Positions 22,555-29,186 of a stretch of 29,186 bases of DNA are shown piece by piece. The translations under genes were made by a program, and so were the position numbers. The notes beneath the pieces are model-generated. The model was not told the DNA's origin. It made no database searches and was given only the letters and a program-made list of their open reading frames with translations. The stretch is from an uncultured Collinsella sp. GTDB taxonomy: Bacteria; Actinomycetota; Coriobacteriia; Coriobacteriales; Coriobacteriaceae. The stretch lies in contig CALBBA010000262.1 of the NCBI GenBank assembly GCA_937926755.1, positions 1 to 29,186 on the forward strand, read 5' to 3'. Position 1 is the stretch's first letter, and each line of letters opens with the position of its first letter.

Positions 22555-23571
22555 CTACAGTGAGTCTCTCTGGATCAGCTGCATGTGCATCACGGAGGTG
22601 GTGGGCTCGGCACCCTTGATCATGTCGAGCGCAATGTTGGCGGCCATGTGGCCTTCTTCTCGCAGGGGCTGGCGGACGGTCGTGAGCGCGGGGACGCAGC
22701 GCGTCGCAATCTCGTGATCGTCGAAGCCGACGACAGAAACGTCCGCAGGAACGGATAGGCCTGCCTCGTTGAGTGCGGTGATGACGCCAGCCGCGATACG
22801 GTCCGATCCGCAGAGCACGCCATCGAAAGCAATCTCGCGCGCGAGGATCTGGTGCATGGCCTGATAGCCGTCTCCGTTGTTCCAGCCGGTATAGATAACG
22901 TTTGCGTCTGGGAGGTCTTCGCCCAAGACGGCACGGTAGCCGCGCAGGCGGTCGACAACAGCGGGGTTGTCTTGCGGTCCCAACACGGCGACGATATCTT
23001 TGCGCCCGCGTTCCTTCATGGCGAGTGCCGCAAAGTGTCCGCCCTCTTCGTCGTCAGAGTAGACCGTCGAGAACACATCGCGATAGGGGTGGCCCTCGAG
23101 CTGGCCGCACAACACGGTGGGTACGCCCAGCTCGCGCAGCACCTCGAGCAGCTCGCTGCCCTTGTAGGGGGAGACGTCGATCACGGCGTCGAACGAGCGG
23201 CGCTCAAAGTGCTCGCGTGCGCGGTTGCGCTCATGCGTAGAAGACGCCTGCAAGATAACGGGCAGATAGGACGACTCCGACAGTTCCTCGGTAATGCCGC
23301 TCAAAAACTCGCTATAGGTGGGGTCGCTGAAGAGTTCACTTAGGGGCTCGGTCACGAGCACGGCGATGATTTCCGTGCGCCCGACAGCGAGCGCTCGGCC
23401 ACGAGCGTTGGGGACAAAATTGACTTCCTTGGCCGCCGCGCGGACGCGCTTTTTGGTTTCCTCGCTAATGCGGGGCGAATCGTTGAGAGCGCGCGATGCC
23501 GTGGAGCGCGACACGCCGGCAGCTGCGGCAACCTCGGCAAGCGTAGGTGCGGTGCGAACTGGTTGGGTCAT
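22555..23571 (-). CDS. ebgR: LacI-family repressor of the ebg operon
   Basis: A 338-residue LacI/GalR regulator. The N-terminal DNA-binding domain (about 9-60) has TLAEVAAAAGVSRSTASRALNDSPRISEETKKRV and the hinge helix region FVPNARGRALAVGRT. A periplasmic-binding-protein-like sugar domain follows, including CGSDRIAAGVITALNEAGLSVPADVSVVGFDD. AGGAGA precedes ATG 23571. It is divergent from ebgA, whose promoter carries three identical LacI-type palindromes, so it is almost certainly their repressor. The inducer would be lactose, allolactose or a related galactoside (inference). The symbol follows the E. coli ebgR arrangement; orthology is not proven. Confidence 0.85.
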   Translation of the reverse strand: MTQPVRTAPTLAEVAAAAGVSRSTASRALNDSPRISEETKKRVRAAAKEVNFVPNARGRALAVGRTEIIAVLVTEPLSELFSDPTYSEFLSGITEELSESSYLPVILQASSTHERNRAREHFERRSFDAVIDVSPYKGSELLEVLRELGVPTVLCGQLEGHPYRDVFSTVYSDDEEGGHFAALAMKERGRKDIVAVLGPQDNPAVVDRLRGYRAVLGEDLPDANVIYTGWNNGDGYQAMHQILAREIAFDGVLCGSDRIAAGVITALNEAGLSVPADVSVVGFDDHEIATRCVPALTTVRQPLREEGHMAANIALDMIKGAEPTTSVMHMQLIQRDSL

Positions 23572-23632
23572 GGCGTCTCCTGGAGAATGCGGTCGATGTT
23601 GTCGCTGATACGGGTTGGTGCGGATACAGCTT

Positions 23633-23638
23633 ACTATA
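23633..23638 (-). promoter_or_regulatory. possible -10 box for the LacI-type gene
   Basis: TATAGT on the - strand, about 62 nt before the ATG at 23571; the -35 position is poor. A single half-site TGCAACC (23684-23690), resembling the ebgA operator, lies upstream and could give weak autoregulation. Confidence 0.25.
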
Positions 23639-23814
23639 GTGCGCCTGAACAGCGTTCATGATATCCGGTGACCGGTGTCGTTTTGCAACCAAGCCGCAAT
23701 CGAATACGTCTCGTATGGGTGAGATATCAGCGGGCGTGGCGGTTGCCTACGAGCTTAAGAACGATGTCTTGCGCTGAGTTTCGATACTCAGGGTGACATA
23801 AGTGTCGCGGTTGT

Positions 23815-23828
23815 ACAACCGGTTGCAC
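23815..23828 (+). promoter_or_regulatory. ebg operator O1
   Basis: ACAACCGGTTGCAC has the palindromic core CAACCGGTTG, a LacI/GalR-type site with a central CG. It is the upstream copy, 45 bp before O2, suited to DNA looping. Confidence 0.8.
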
Positions 23829-23859
23829 TGTTAACCCGACCAAATCGACCGTTCAGCGG

Positions 23860-23873
23860 ACAACCGGTTGCAC
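23860..23873 (+). promoter_or_regulatory. ebg operator O2, over the -35 box
   Basis: An identical 14-bp ACAACCGGTTGCAC. Its last six bases, TTGCAC, are the likely -35, so repressor binding would block polymerase directly. Confidence 0.85.
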
Positions 23874-23897
23874 AGTATTTTGCATCGCCCGTAAGAT
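23868..23897 (+). promoter_or_regulatory. ebgA promoter
   Basis: TTGCAC (23868-23873), 18 nt, TAAGAT (23892-23897). The predicted start is near 23904, inside operator O3. Confidence 0.65.
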
Positions 23898-23901
23898 AAG
23901 G

Positions 23902-23915
23902 ACAACCGGTTGCAC
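23902..23915 (+). promoter_or_regulatory. ebg operator O3, at the transcription start
   Basis: A third identical ACAACCGGTTGCAC, 42 bp after O2 and just downstream of the -10 box. Confidence 0.85.
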
Positions 23916-23947
23916 AAGAATCACTACGATGACGAAGGAGCATCACC

Positions 23948-26900
23948 ATGGACACCATTAACGATTGGGAAAACCAAGCGCTCACCCATAGGAACCGCCT
24001 GGCACCCCATGCGTACTTTATGGGTTATGAGACCGCCGATCTCGCTGCAACGTACAGCCGCGAGCTGTCGCGCGGGTTTGTCCAGCTGTCCGGCTCGTGG
24101 CAGTTCCGCCTCTTTGAGGGCCCCGCTGCCGTCTCTAACGAGGAGCTTTCCACGTACGAGCCCGAGTGGGATCACGTGGAGGTTCCGCACCTGTGGCAGG
24201 TGGACGGCTATGGCAACCTTGCCTACACCGACGAGGGTTTTCCGTTCCCGGTGGATCAGCCGTTCGTTCCCTCTGACGATCCCACGGGCGTGTACCAGCG
24301 CATCGTCAACCTTCCCGCCGTTCCTGCCGGCGCTCGCGAGATCATTCGCTTTGACGGCATCGAGAGCTATGGCGAGCTGTACGTCAACGGTCAGTTTATC
24401 GGCATGACCAAGGGTTCGCGCCTGTCTGCCGAGTTCGACGTGACCGACGCGCTCGTCGAGGGCGACAACCTGTTTGCGGTCAAGGTCCTGCAGTACAGCG
24501 ATGGCAGCTATATCGAGGATCAGGACATGTGGTGGGCCTCGGGCATCTTCCGCGATGTGTACCTTATGCAGCGTCCCGCCGCACACCTGGTCGACTTTAG
24601 GTTCCGCACGCACCGCGAGGGCGATGCCGCTCTGATCACGCTCGATACGGTTGCCGAGGGAGCTACCCGCGTTGTGTTTACGCTCAGTGATGGCGAGAAC
24701 GTGGTGGCTACGGGTGAGTGCGTCGACGGCCATGCCGAGTGCAGCGTGACCGATGCCCACTTCTGGAATCCCGAGGATCCCTTCCTCTATGACCTTACGT
24801 TTGAGGTCTACGACGGTGACCAGGTCAGCGAATACGTCCCGCATCGCCAGGGTCTTGCCGAGGTGACGGTCGAGGGCAATCATATCTACCTCAACGGCAC
24901 TTACTTAAAGATGCATGGCGTCAACCGCCACGATCACGACGATCACAAGGGCCGCGCCGTGGGCCTCGATCGCATGCGCCGCGACCTGGAGCTCATGAAG
25001 CAGCACAACATCAACGCGGTGCGCACGTCCCACTACGCCAACGACCCGCGCTTTTACGAGCTGTGCGACGAGTATGGCATCATGCTGGTCGCCGAGACCG
25101 ATATGGAGAGCCACGGCTTCGAGAATATCGGCAATATCGCCCTGGTCACCGACGACCCGGCATGGGAGCCGGCCTACGTCGACCGCATTGAGCGCCTGGT
25201 GATGCAGGAGCGCAACCACGCCTGCATCATTATGTGGTCGATGGGCAACGAGAGCGGCTATGGCTGCAACATCCGCGCGATGTACGCCAAGGCTCACGAG
25301 CTCGATGGTCGTCCGGTCCATTACGAGGAGGACCGCAACGCCGATACCGTCGACGTTATCTCCACCATGTACTCCCGTGTGACGCAGATGAACGACTTTG
25401 GTGAGCATTCATTCCCCAAGCCGCGCATCAACTGCGAGTACGGTCACTCCATGGGCAACGGCCCCGGAGGCCTGTCCGAGTATCAGGAGGTCTTCGATCG
25501 CTGGGATTGCATCCAAGGCCAGTTTATCTGGGAATGGTGCGACCACGGTTTGGCTGCTGTGACCGAGAACGGCGTTGCCTACGATATGTACGGTGGCGAC
25601 AACGGCGATTACCCCAACAACAGCAACTTCTGCATCGATGGCATGGTGTTCCCTTGGCAGCAGCCGAGCCCGGGCCTCACTGAGTATGGTCAGGTCATCT
25701 GCCCGGTTCGCATGGCTTACGACGACGAGGCGGGCGAGCTGACCGTCACCAACAAGCGTTGGTTTACCACCCTTGAGGATGTCTGCCTGTCGGCGGAGAC
25801 CCTGGTGGACGGCGACGTGGTCTGCCGCAAGACGCTCATGCCCGGCGCGGTTGCCCCCGGCGAGTCCGTCCAGCTTCCGCTGGTGATTCGCGAGGCCGCA
25901 GTGGGCGAGACCCTGCTGACCGTGCACGCCTACACTATGGCCGCTCACGTCTGGTGCGAGCCGATGTTCCAACTGGGCGCAAGCCAGTTTGCCATCGCAA
26001 ACCATCCGGCGCCGGCAATTGTCGCCCCCGTGCGCCCCGAGCTTACGGTCGAGGAGACCGAGCAGGAGATCCACATTCACTCCCTCAACGGCGAGCTGAC
26101 CTTCAGCAAGGTCAACGGTACCGTGAGCGAGTGGAAGGCATCCGGCCGCGACGTCATGGCCTCTGGTCCCCAGGTTGGTTTTTGGCATCCGCTCGTCGAC
26201 AACCACGCCCAAGAGTATGACTCCCTGTGGAAGGACAACTTCATCGATGTGATGCAGACGTCTACCCGCAAGGTTACTTGGAAGCAGGACGGCAATGTGG
26301 TCGTCGTTACCGTGAGCCAGCGTATCGCTCCTCCCGTCCGCGCGTTCGGCATGCGCGTCGAGCTCGTCTACACCGTGCTTCCGAGTGGCCGCGTCGACCT
26401 CAAGGTTTCCGGCGAGCCCTACGGCGATTACTCGGATATCATCCCGCGCATCGGCATCTCCTTCGAGGTCCCCGGTTGCGATCGTGCCGTCGAGTGGTAT
26501 GGCCACGGCCCGGGCGAGAACTATCCGGACTCTCTGCGTGCCAACCCGGTCGGTCATTACCGCACTACGGTCGACGACATGTTCACGCCCTACGTTATGC
26601 CTCAGGACTGTGCCAACCGCGAGGGTACCCGCTGGGTTGCCCTGCGTTCCAGCCACGGTGACGGTCTGGTCGTGACGCGTCCGAGCGACGCCGCTTCCAA
26701 CCCGTTCTCGTTCTCGGCATGGCCCTATAGCTGCGAGGCCATCGATAACGCCAAGCACGTCTACGACCTTGTCAAGGGCGATACGGTCACGGTCAACATC
26801 AACGACCAGTTGCTCGGCCTTGGCTCGAACTCTTGGGGTTCCGAGGTGCTCGATTCCTATCGCACCCGTTTTGAGAGCTTCAGCTTTGAGGTGTCCCTGC

Positions 26901-26956
26901 GACCGCTGACGTCTGCCGATCTGGCTCAGGCGCTGGCACCCATTAAGGAGGCATAA
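23948..26956 (+). CDS. ebgA: beta-galactosidase, GH2 (EbgA/LacZ type)
   Basis: A cytoplasmic glycoside hydrolase family 2 enzyme of 1002 residues that splits terminal beta-galactosides such as lactose. The order is a sugar-binding jelly-roll domain (about 45-215, FVQLSGSWQFRLFEGP, MWWASGIFRDVYL), an immunoglobulin-like domain, and the TIM barrel (LKMHGVNRHDHDDHKGR). The acid/base is Glu435 in MWSMGNESGYG and the nucleophile Glu497 in INCEYGHSMGNG. A beta-galactosidase small-chain domain follows (about 710-985, VEWYGHGPGENYPDSL). No signal peptide is seen. GAAGGAG precedes the ATG. It is followed four bases later by an EbgC homologue, which separates it from ordinary lacZ. Confidence 0.93.
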   Translation: MDTINDWENQALTHRNRLAPHAYFMGYETADLAATYSRELSRGFVQLSGSWQFRLFEGPAAVSNEELSTYEPEWDHVEVPHLWQVDGYGNLAYTDEGFPFPVDQPFVPSDDPTGVYQRIVNLPAVPAGAREIIRFDGIESYGELYVNGQFIGMTKGSRLSAEFDVTDALVEGDNLFAVKVLQYSDGSYIEDQDMWWASGIFRDVYLMQRPAAHLVDFRFRTHREGDAALITLDTVAEGATRVVFTLSDGENVVATGECVDGHAECSVTDAHFWNPEDPFLYDLTFEVYDGDQVSEYVPHRQGLAEVTVEGNHIYLNGTYLKMHGVNRHDHDDHKGRAVGLDRMRRDLELMKQHNINAVRTSHYANDPRFYELCDEYGIMLVAETDMESHGFENIGNIALVTDDPAWEPAYVDRIERLVMQERNHACIIMWSMGNESGYGCNIRAMYAKAHELDGRPVHYEEDRNADTVDVISTMYSRVTQMNDFGEHSFPKPRINCEYGHSMGNGPGGLSEYQEVFDRWDCIQGQFIWEWCDHGLAAVTENGVAYDMYGGDNGDYPNNSNFCIDGMVFPWQQPSPGLTEYGQVICPVRMAYDDEAGELTVTNKRWFTTLEDVCLSAETLVDGDVVCRKTLMPGAVAPGESVQLPLVIREAAVGETLLTVHAYTMAAHVWCEPMFQLGASQFAIANHPAPAIVAPVRPELTVEETEQEIHIHSLNGELTFSKVNGTVSEWKASGRDVMASGPQVGFWHPLVDNHAQEYDSLWKDNFIDVMQTSTRKVTWKQDGNVVVVTVSQRIAPPVRAFGMRVELVYTVLPSGRVDLKVSGEPYGDYSDIIPRIGISFEVPGCDRAVEWYGHGPGENYPDSLRANPVGHYRTTVDDMFTPYVMPQDCANREGTRWVALRSSHGDGLVVTRPSDAASNPFSFSAWPYSCEAIDNAKHVYDLVKGDTVTVNINDQLLGLGSNSWGSEVLDSYRTRFESFSFEVSLRPLTSADLAQALAPIKEA

Positions 26957-26959
26957 GCC

Positions 26960-27415
26960 ATGCATGTCTTTAACTCGCGCGCCGATTTCGACGCTCAGAT
27001 GAAGTCCGTCAAGAAGTGGATGCGCACCGGCCAGGCGCTCGATGGCGTTGCCGACCTACAGCACGACGTGGCTTACTCCATCGGCGACTCGTTGGTGTAC
27101 TGGTGGGTCTATGCCCGCGAGGCCGCAACCGCCGATCTGGTCGGTCACCGTCGCTACCATGCCGTGCTCGCTCCGCTCGACGGCGACCTGACCGTCGAGG
27201 TTGCCCCCAAGGCAGGCCTCACCTGCACCCGCGCTTACAGCGATATCGATGATCGCGAGCGCTTTGAGGGGGCGGGGGAGACCGTGACGATTCCCGCCGG
27301 CGGCGTTGCCGTCGTCGAGATCGACGAGGCTTACCGTGTTATCGCCGAGGCTTCGGATCCCCGCGTCGTGGTACTGCACGTGACGGTCGAAGGTTATTCC
27401 TTCCCCAACAAGTAG
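26960..27415 (+). CDS. ebgC: EbgC-like beta-galactosidase beta subunit
   Basis: A 151-residue protein of the YhcH/YjgK/YiaL cupin-like family, almost the same length as E. coli EbgC. Shared stretches are VKKWMRTGQAL, AYSIGDSLVYWW, GHRRYHAVLAPLDGD, DDRERFEGAGETVTIPAGGVAVVEIDEAYR and VVVLHVTVEGYSFPNK. In E. coli EbgC is needed for full activity of the EbgA hydrolase, with which it forms a complex. The start codon lies 3 nt after the ebgA stop, and its AAGGAGG site is inside the last ebgA codons, so the two are co-translated and probably made in equal amounts. Confidence 0.92.
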   Translation: MHVFNSRADFDAQMKSVKKWMRTGQALDGVADLQHDVAYSIGDSLVYWWVYAREAATADLVGHRRYHAVLAPLDGDLTVEVAPKAGLTCTRAYSDIDDRERFEGAGETVTIPAGGVAVVEIDEAYRVIAEASDPRVVVLHVTVEGYSFPNK

Positions 27416-27448
27416 TATTCGTCCGTTTGGACGTTTGCTTCGCGCCGT

Positions 27449-27492
27449 TAAGGGGGATGGCTTTGTTGACTCCCTTTTCCCCATTCCCCTTA
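27449..27492 (+). terminator. stem-loop after ebgC
   Basis: TAAGGGGGATGG (27449-27460) pairs with CCATTCCCCTTA (27481-27492), 12 bp with one G-U wobble and a 20-nt loop. There is no T-run. It is a weak terminator or a 3'-end element of the ebg mRNA. Confidence 0.4.
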
Positions 27493-27501
27493 GCAGGTGC
27501 G

Positions 27502-27540
27502 CCGTCCGTGTTTGCACTTGCAGCTCGGACGGGTTTAGAT
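27502..27540 (+). promoter_or_regulatory. promoter of the APC permease with flanking inverted repeat
   Basis: TTGCAC (27512-27517), 17 nt, TTAGAT (27535-27540). CCGTCCG (27502-27508) and CGGACGG (27526-27532) bracket the -35 as a 7-bp inverted repeat, a possible operator. Confidence 0.4.
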
Positions 27541-27568
27541 GACATTTAACAGATGATCGGGAGGGCTT

Positions 27569-29032
27569 ATGAGCTCTGAAAAACGAGGAACGATTGGTTC
27601 GTTCGCTCTGCTGGGCATGACGGTCGCCGCCGTGTTCGGTATCAAGAACATCATCAACAACAACGCGGCCATCGGCTTGGCAGCTGCGCCGTCGTTCTTC
27701 TTCGCCACGCCTTTTTACTTTGTCCCCTATACCCCGGTTACCGCCGAGTTCGTCGGCCTCAACAAGGACTCCGAGTCGGGCGTGTACGCATGGGTTAAGA
27801 CCTCGATGGGTGGTCGCTGGGCGTTCCTGACGGCATTTAGCTACTGGTTCGTTAACCTGTTCTTCTTTGCGTCCGTCCTGCCCAACGTCATCATCTACGC
27901 GAGCTACGTGTTCTTTGGTGCCAACGCCGAGCTTTCGCAGCTGTGGATCACCATTATCGAGATCGTCGTCTTTGCTATCGCCACGTGGGTTTCGACCAAG
28001 GGCGCTAAGTGGATCGGCTCCATTTCCTCCTTCGGTTCGACCGCGGCTCTCGGCCTGACCGCCGTGTTCATCCTGCTGTCCCTGGCTGCTGCCCTTGGCG
28101 GCGTTGAGTTCGCTACGGCTCCTACTCCCGCTAACATGGCTCCCGACATGAGCAACTTCGCAACTGCGTGGGGCTTCTTCGGTACGCTTGCCTGGATCAT
28201 CCAGGGCGTTGGCGGCGCTGAGTCTGTCGGCGTGTTCCTTAACGACCTTAAGGGTGGCGTCAAGGCCTTCGTGCGCACCGTCGTTATCGCCGGCCTGACC
28301 ATCGGCCTTCTGTATGCAGGCGCTTCGCTGCTGGTTAACCTGTTCATCCCCGAGGGCAGCGTTGCCATCTCCACCGGCATCTTCGACGTGTTCGGCGCTG
28401 TCTTTGCCCACTTTGGCATTCCTATGGAAGTGTCCACGCGCGTCATCGGCTTGATCCTTCTCGCCGCTACGCTGGGCTCCCTCATGATGTGGACCTCCGC
28501 TCCCATCAAGGTCTTCTTCACCGAGATCCCCAAGGGCGTCTTTGGTAGCAAGATCGTCGAGCTCAACGAGCACGGCATTCCTGCCCGCGCTGCCTGGCTG
28601 CAGTTCGCCATCGTCGTCCCCATCCTGATCATCCCGGCCCTGGGCTCTGGTAACCTCGACGACCTGCTCATGATTGTCACCAACATGACGGCTGCCACCG
28701 CTCTGCTCCCGCCGCTGCTGATCCTGCTTGCCTACTTTATGCTGCGTAAGAACTTCGATGCTGCTCCCCGTGGCTTCCGCATGGGCTCGCGCAGCTTTGG
28801 CCTGGTCGTTGCTGCATTCCTGCTTGTGGTCTTCTGCTTCGTGCTTATTTGCGGCACCATTCCGCTCGATCAGCCGCTGTGGCTGACGCTGGTCTACAAC
28901 GTTGGCGGCGTGGTTGTCTTCCTGGGCCTTGCCGTGATGTGGTACAACCGCTACATCAACCGCCTGCGCGAGACCGATCCCGAGGCCGCCGAGAACGAGC
29001 TTCGCCCTTCCGTCCTCGATATGATGGAGTAG
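27569..29032 (+). CDS. APC-superfamily amino-acid permease
   Basis: A 487-residue membrane protein with about twelve to thirteen hydrophobic segments, of the amino acid-polyamine-organocation superfamily. It resembles the glutamate/GABA-antiporter and YjeM-type branch. The first helix has the broken-helix region GMTVAAVFGIKNIINNNAAIG. ESGVYAWVKTSMGGRWAFLTAFSYWFVN is the typical helix 2-3 connection, and GFFGTLAWIIQGVGGAESVGVFLNDLKGG is the helix 6 region. GGGAGGG precedes the ATG. It is separate from the ebg operon, with its own promoter and terminator. The substrate is probably an amino acid, and the direction of transport is unknown. Confidence 0.85.
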   Translation: MSSEKRGTIGSFALLGMTVAAVFGIKNIINNNAAIGLAAAPSFFFATPFYFVPYTPVTAEFVGLNKDSESGVYAWVKTSMGGRWAFLTAFSYWFVNLFFFASVLPNVIIYASYVFFGANAELSQLWITIIEIVVFAIATWVSTKGAKWIGSISSFGSTAALGLTAVFILLSLAAALGGVEFATAPTPANMAPDMSNFATAWGFFGTLAWIIQGVGGAESVGVFLNDLKGGVKAFVRTVVIAGLTIGLLYAGASLLVNLFIPEGSVAISTGIFDVFGAVFAHFGIPMEVSTRVIGLILLAATLGSLMMWTSAPIKVFFTEIPKGVFGSKIVELNEHGIPARAAWLQFAIVVPILIIPALGSGNLDDLLMIVTNMTAATALLPPLLILLAYFMLRKNFDAAPRGFRMGSRSFGLVVAAFLLVVFCFVLICGTIPLDQPLWLTLVYNVGGVVVFLGLAVMWYNRYINRLRETDPEAAENELRPSVLDMME

Positions 29033-29081
29033 CGGCTAGGATTAATCTACGGCTGTGGAATAAATCGATTCCCTTTTCTAG

Positions 29082-29116
29082 GGAGGGGCCTTACGAGGCC
29101 CCTCCTTTTGTGTTTT
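29082..29116 (+). terminator. intrinsic terminator of the APC permease gene
   Basis: GGAGGGGCC (29082-29090) and GGCCCCTCC (29097-29105) form a 9-bp perfect stem with a TTACGA loop, followed by TTTTGTGTTTT. The remaining 70 nt to the window end hold nothing recognisable. Confidence 0.9.
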
Positions 29117-29186
29117 GGGGCATGGATTTTGGGTCGCGCGCGCAGACGTGGTGTAAGAGTGTCCTGAGGTCCGTCGCTGCAAGTCC

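Noticed and set aside
25409..26965. 518-residue open frame on the - strand
   Set aside because: It is antisense to ebgA, which has both catalytic glutamates and the expected domains.
27056..28573. 505-residue open frame on the - strand
   Set aside because: It is antisense to ebgC and the APC permease. Its composition is hydrophilic and shadow-like, and it crosses a promoter and a hairpin.

Overview
The window looks like chromosomal DNA from a gut actinobacterium of the Coriobacteriia, most likely Collinsella or a close relative. The reasons are high-GC codon usage, strong AGGAGG-type ribosome binding sites, the gene types present (tandem YhgE/Pip proteins, an ebg-type lactose operon, a nickel lactate-racemase cluster) and intergenic spaces full of long palindromes. 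This assignment is inference; there is no rRNA or other species marker. No tRNA, rRNA, transposase, phage gene or CRISPR array was seen.

Layout, left to right. Bases 1-255 hold a terminator-like hairpin and a promoter. 256-5262 is a two-gene operon of YhgE/Pip membrane proteins. Then come single + strand genes: an EamA/DMT exporter (5464-6447), an M20 amidohydrolase (6563-7855), an MFS permease (7979-9283), hisS (9588-10901) and ppc (11160-13973). Next is a lactate-racemase region. larA (14838-16115) and a larD-like channel (16165-16896) lie on the + strand after a long gene-free leader. They face a - strand series serB - larB - larC(N-terminal domain) - tetR (20204 down to 17202). aspS (20461-22248) is divergent from serB. 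A lactose module follows: a LacI-type repressor (22555-23571, - strand) divergent from ebgA (23948-26956) and ebgC (26960-27415), with three copies of a 14-bp operator. An APC amino-acid permease (27569-29032) and its terminator close the window.

How the genes fit together. LarA interconverts L- and D-lactate using a nickel-pincer nucleotide made by LarB, LarC and LarE. LarD would carry lactic acid. LarB and the N-terminal half of LarC are here; the C-terminal half of LarC and LarE are not. A TetR regulator is joined to larC with only 2 nt between them. The ebg module should hydrolyse lactose or related beta-galactosides under LacI-type repression, with TTGCAC-N18-TAAGAT as its likely promoter. 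PEP carboxylase, serine synthesis (serB) and two tRNA synthetases are housekeeping genes.

The most unusual content is non-coding. (1) Two 125-127 bp near-perfect palindromes (13995-14121 and 16921-17045), inverted relative to each other, share loops and junctions. Their stems differ by compensated substitutions and a compensated one-base-pair deletion, and they bracket larA-larD. (2) A tandem array of four ~62-bp hairpin units (22331-22548) has the same frame but different self-complementary arms. (3) Three large hairpins stand in a row before hisS (9324-9525). In most of the imperfect stems, the non-Watson-Crick pairs are G-U when read on the + strand, which suggests selection as RNA.
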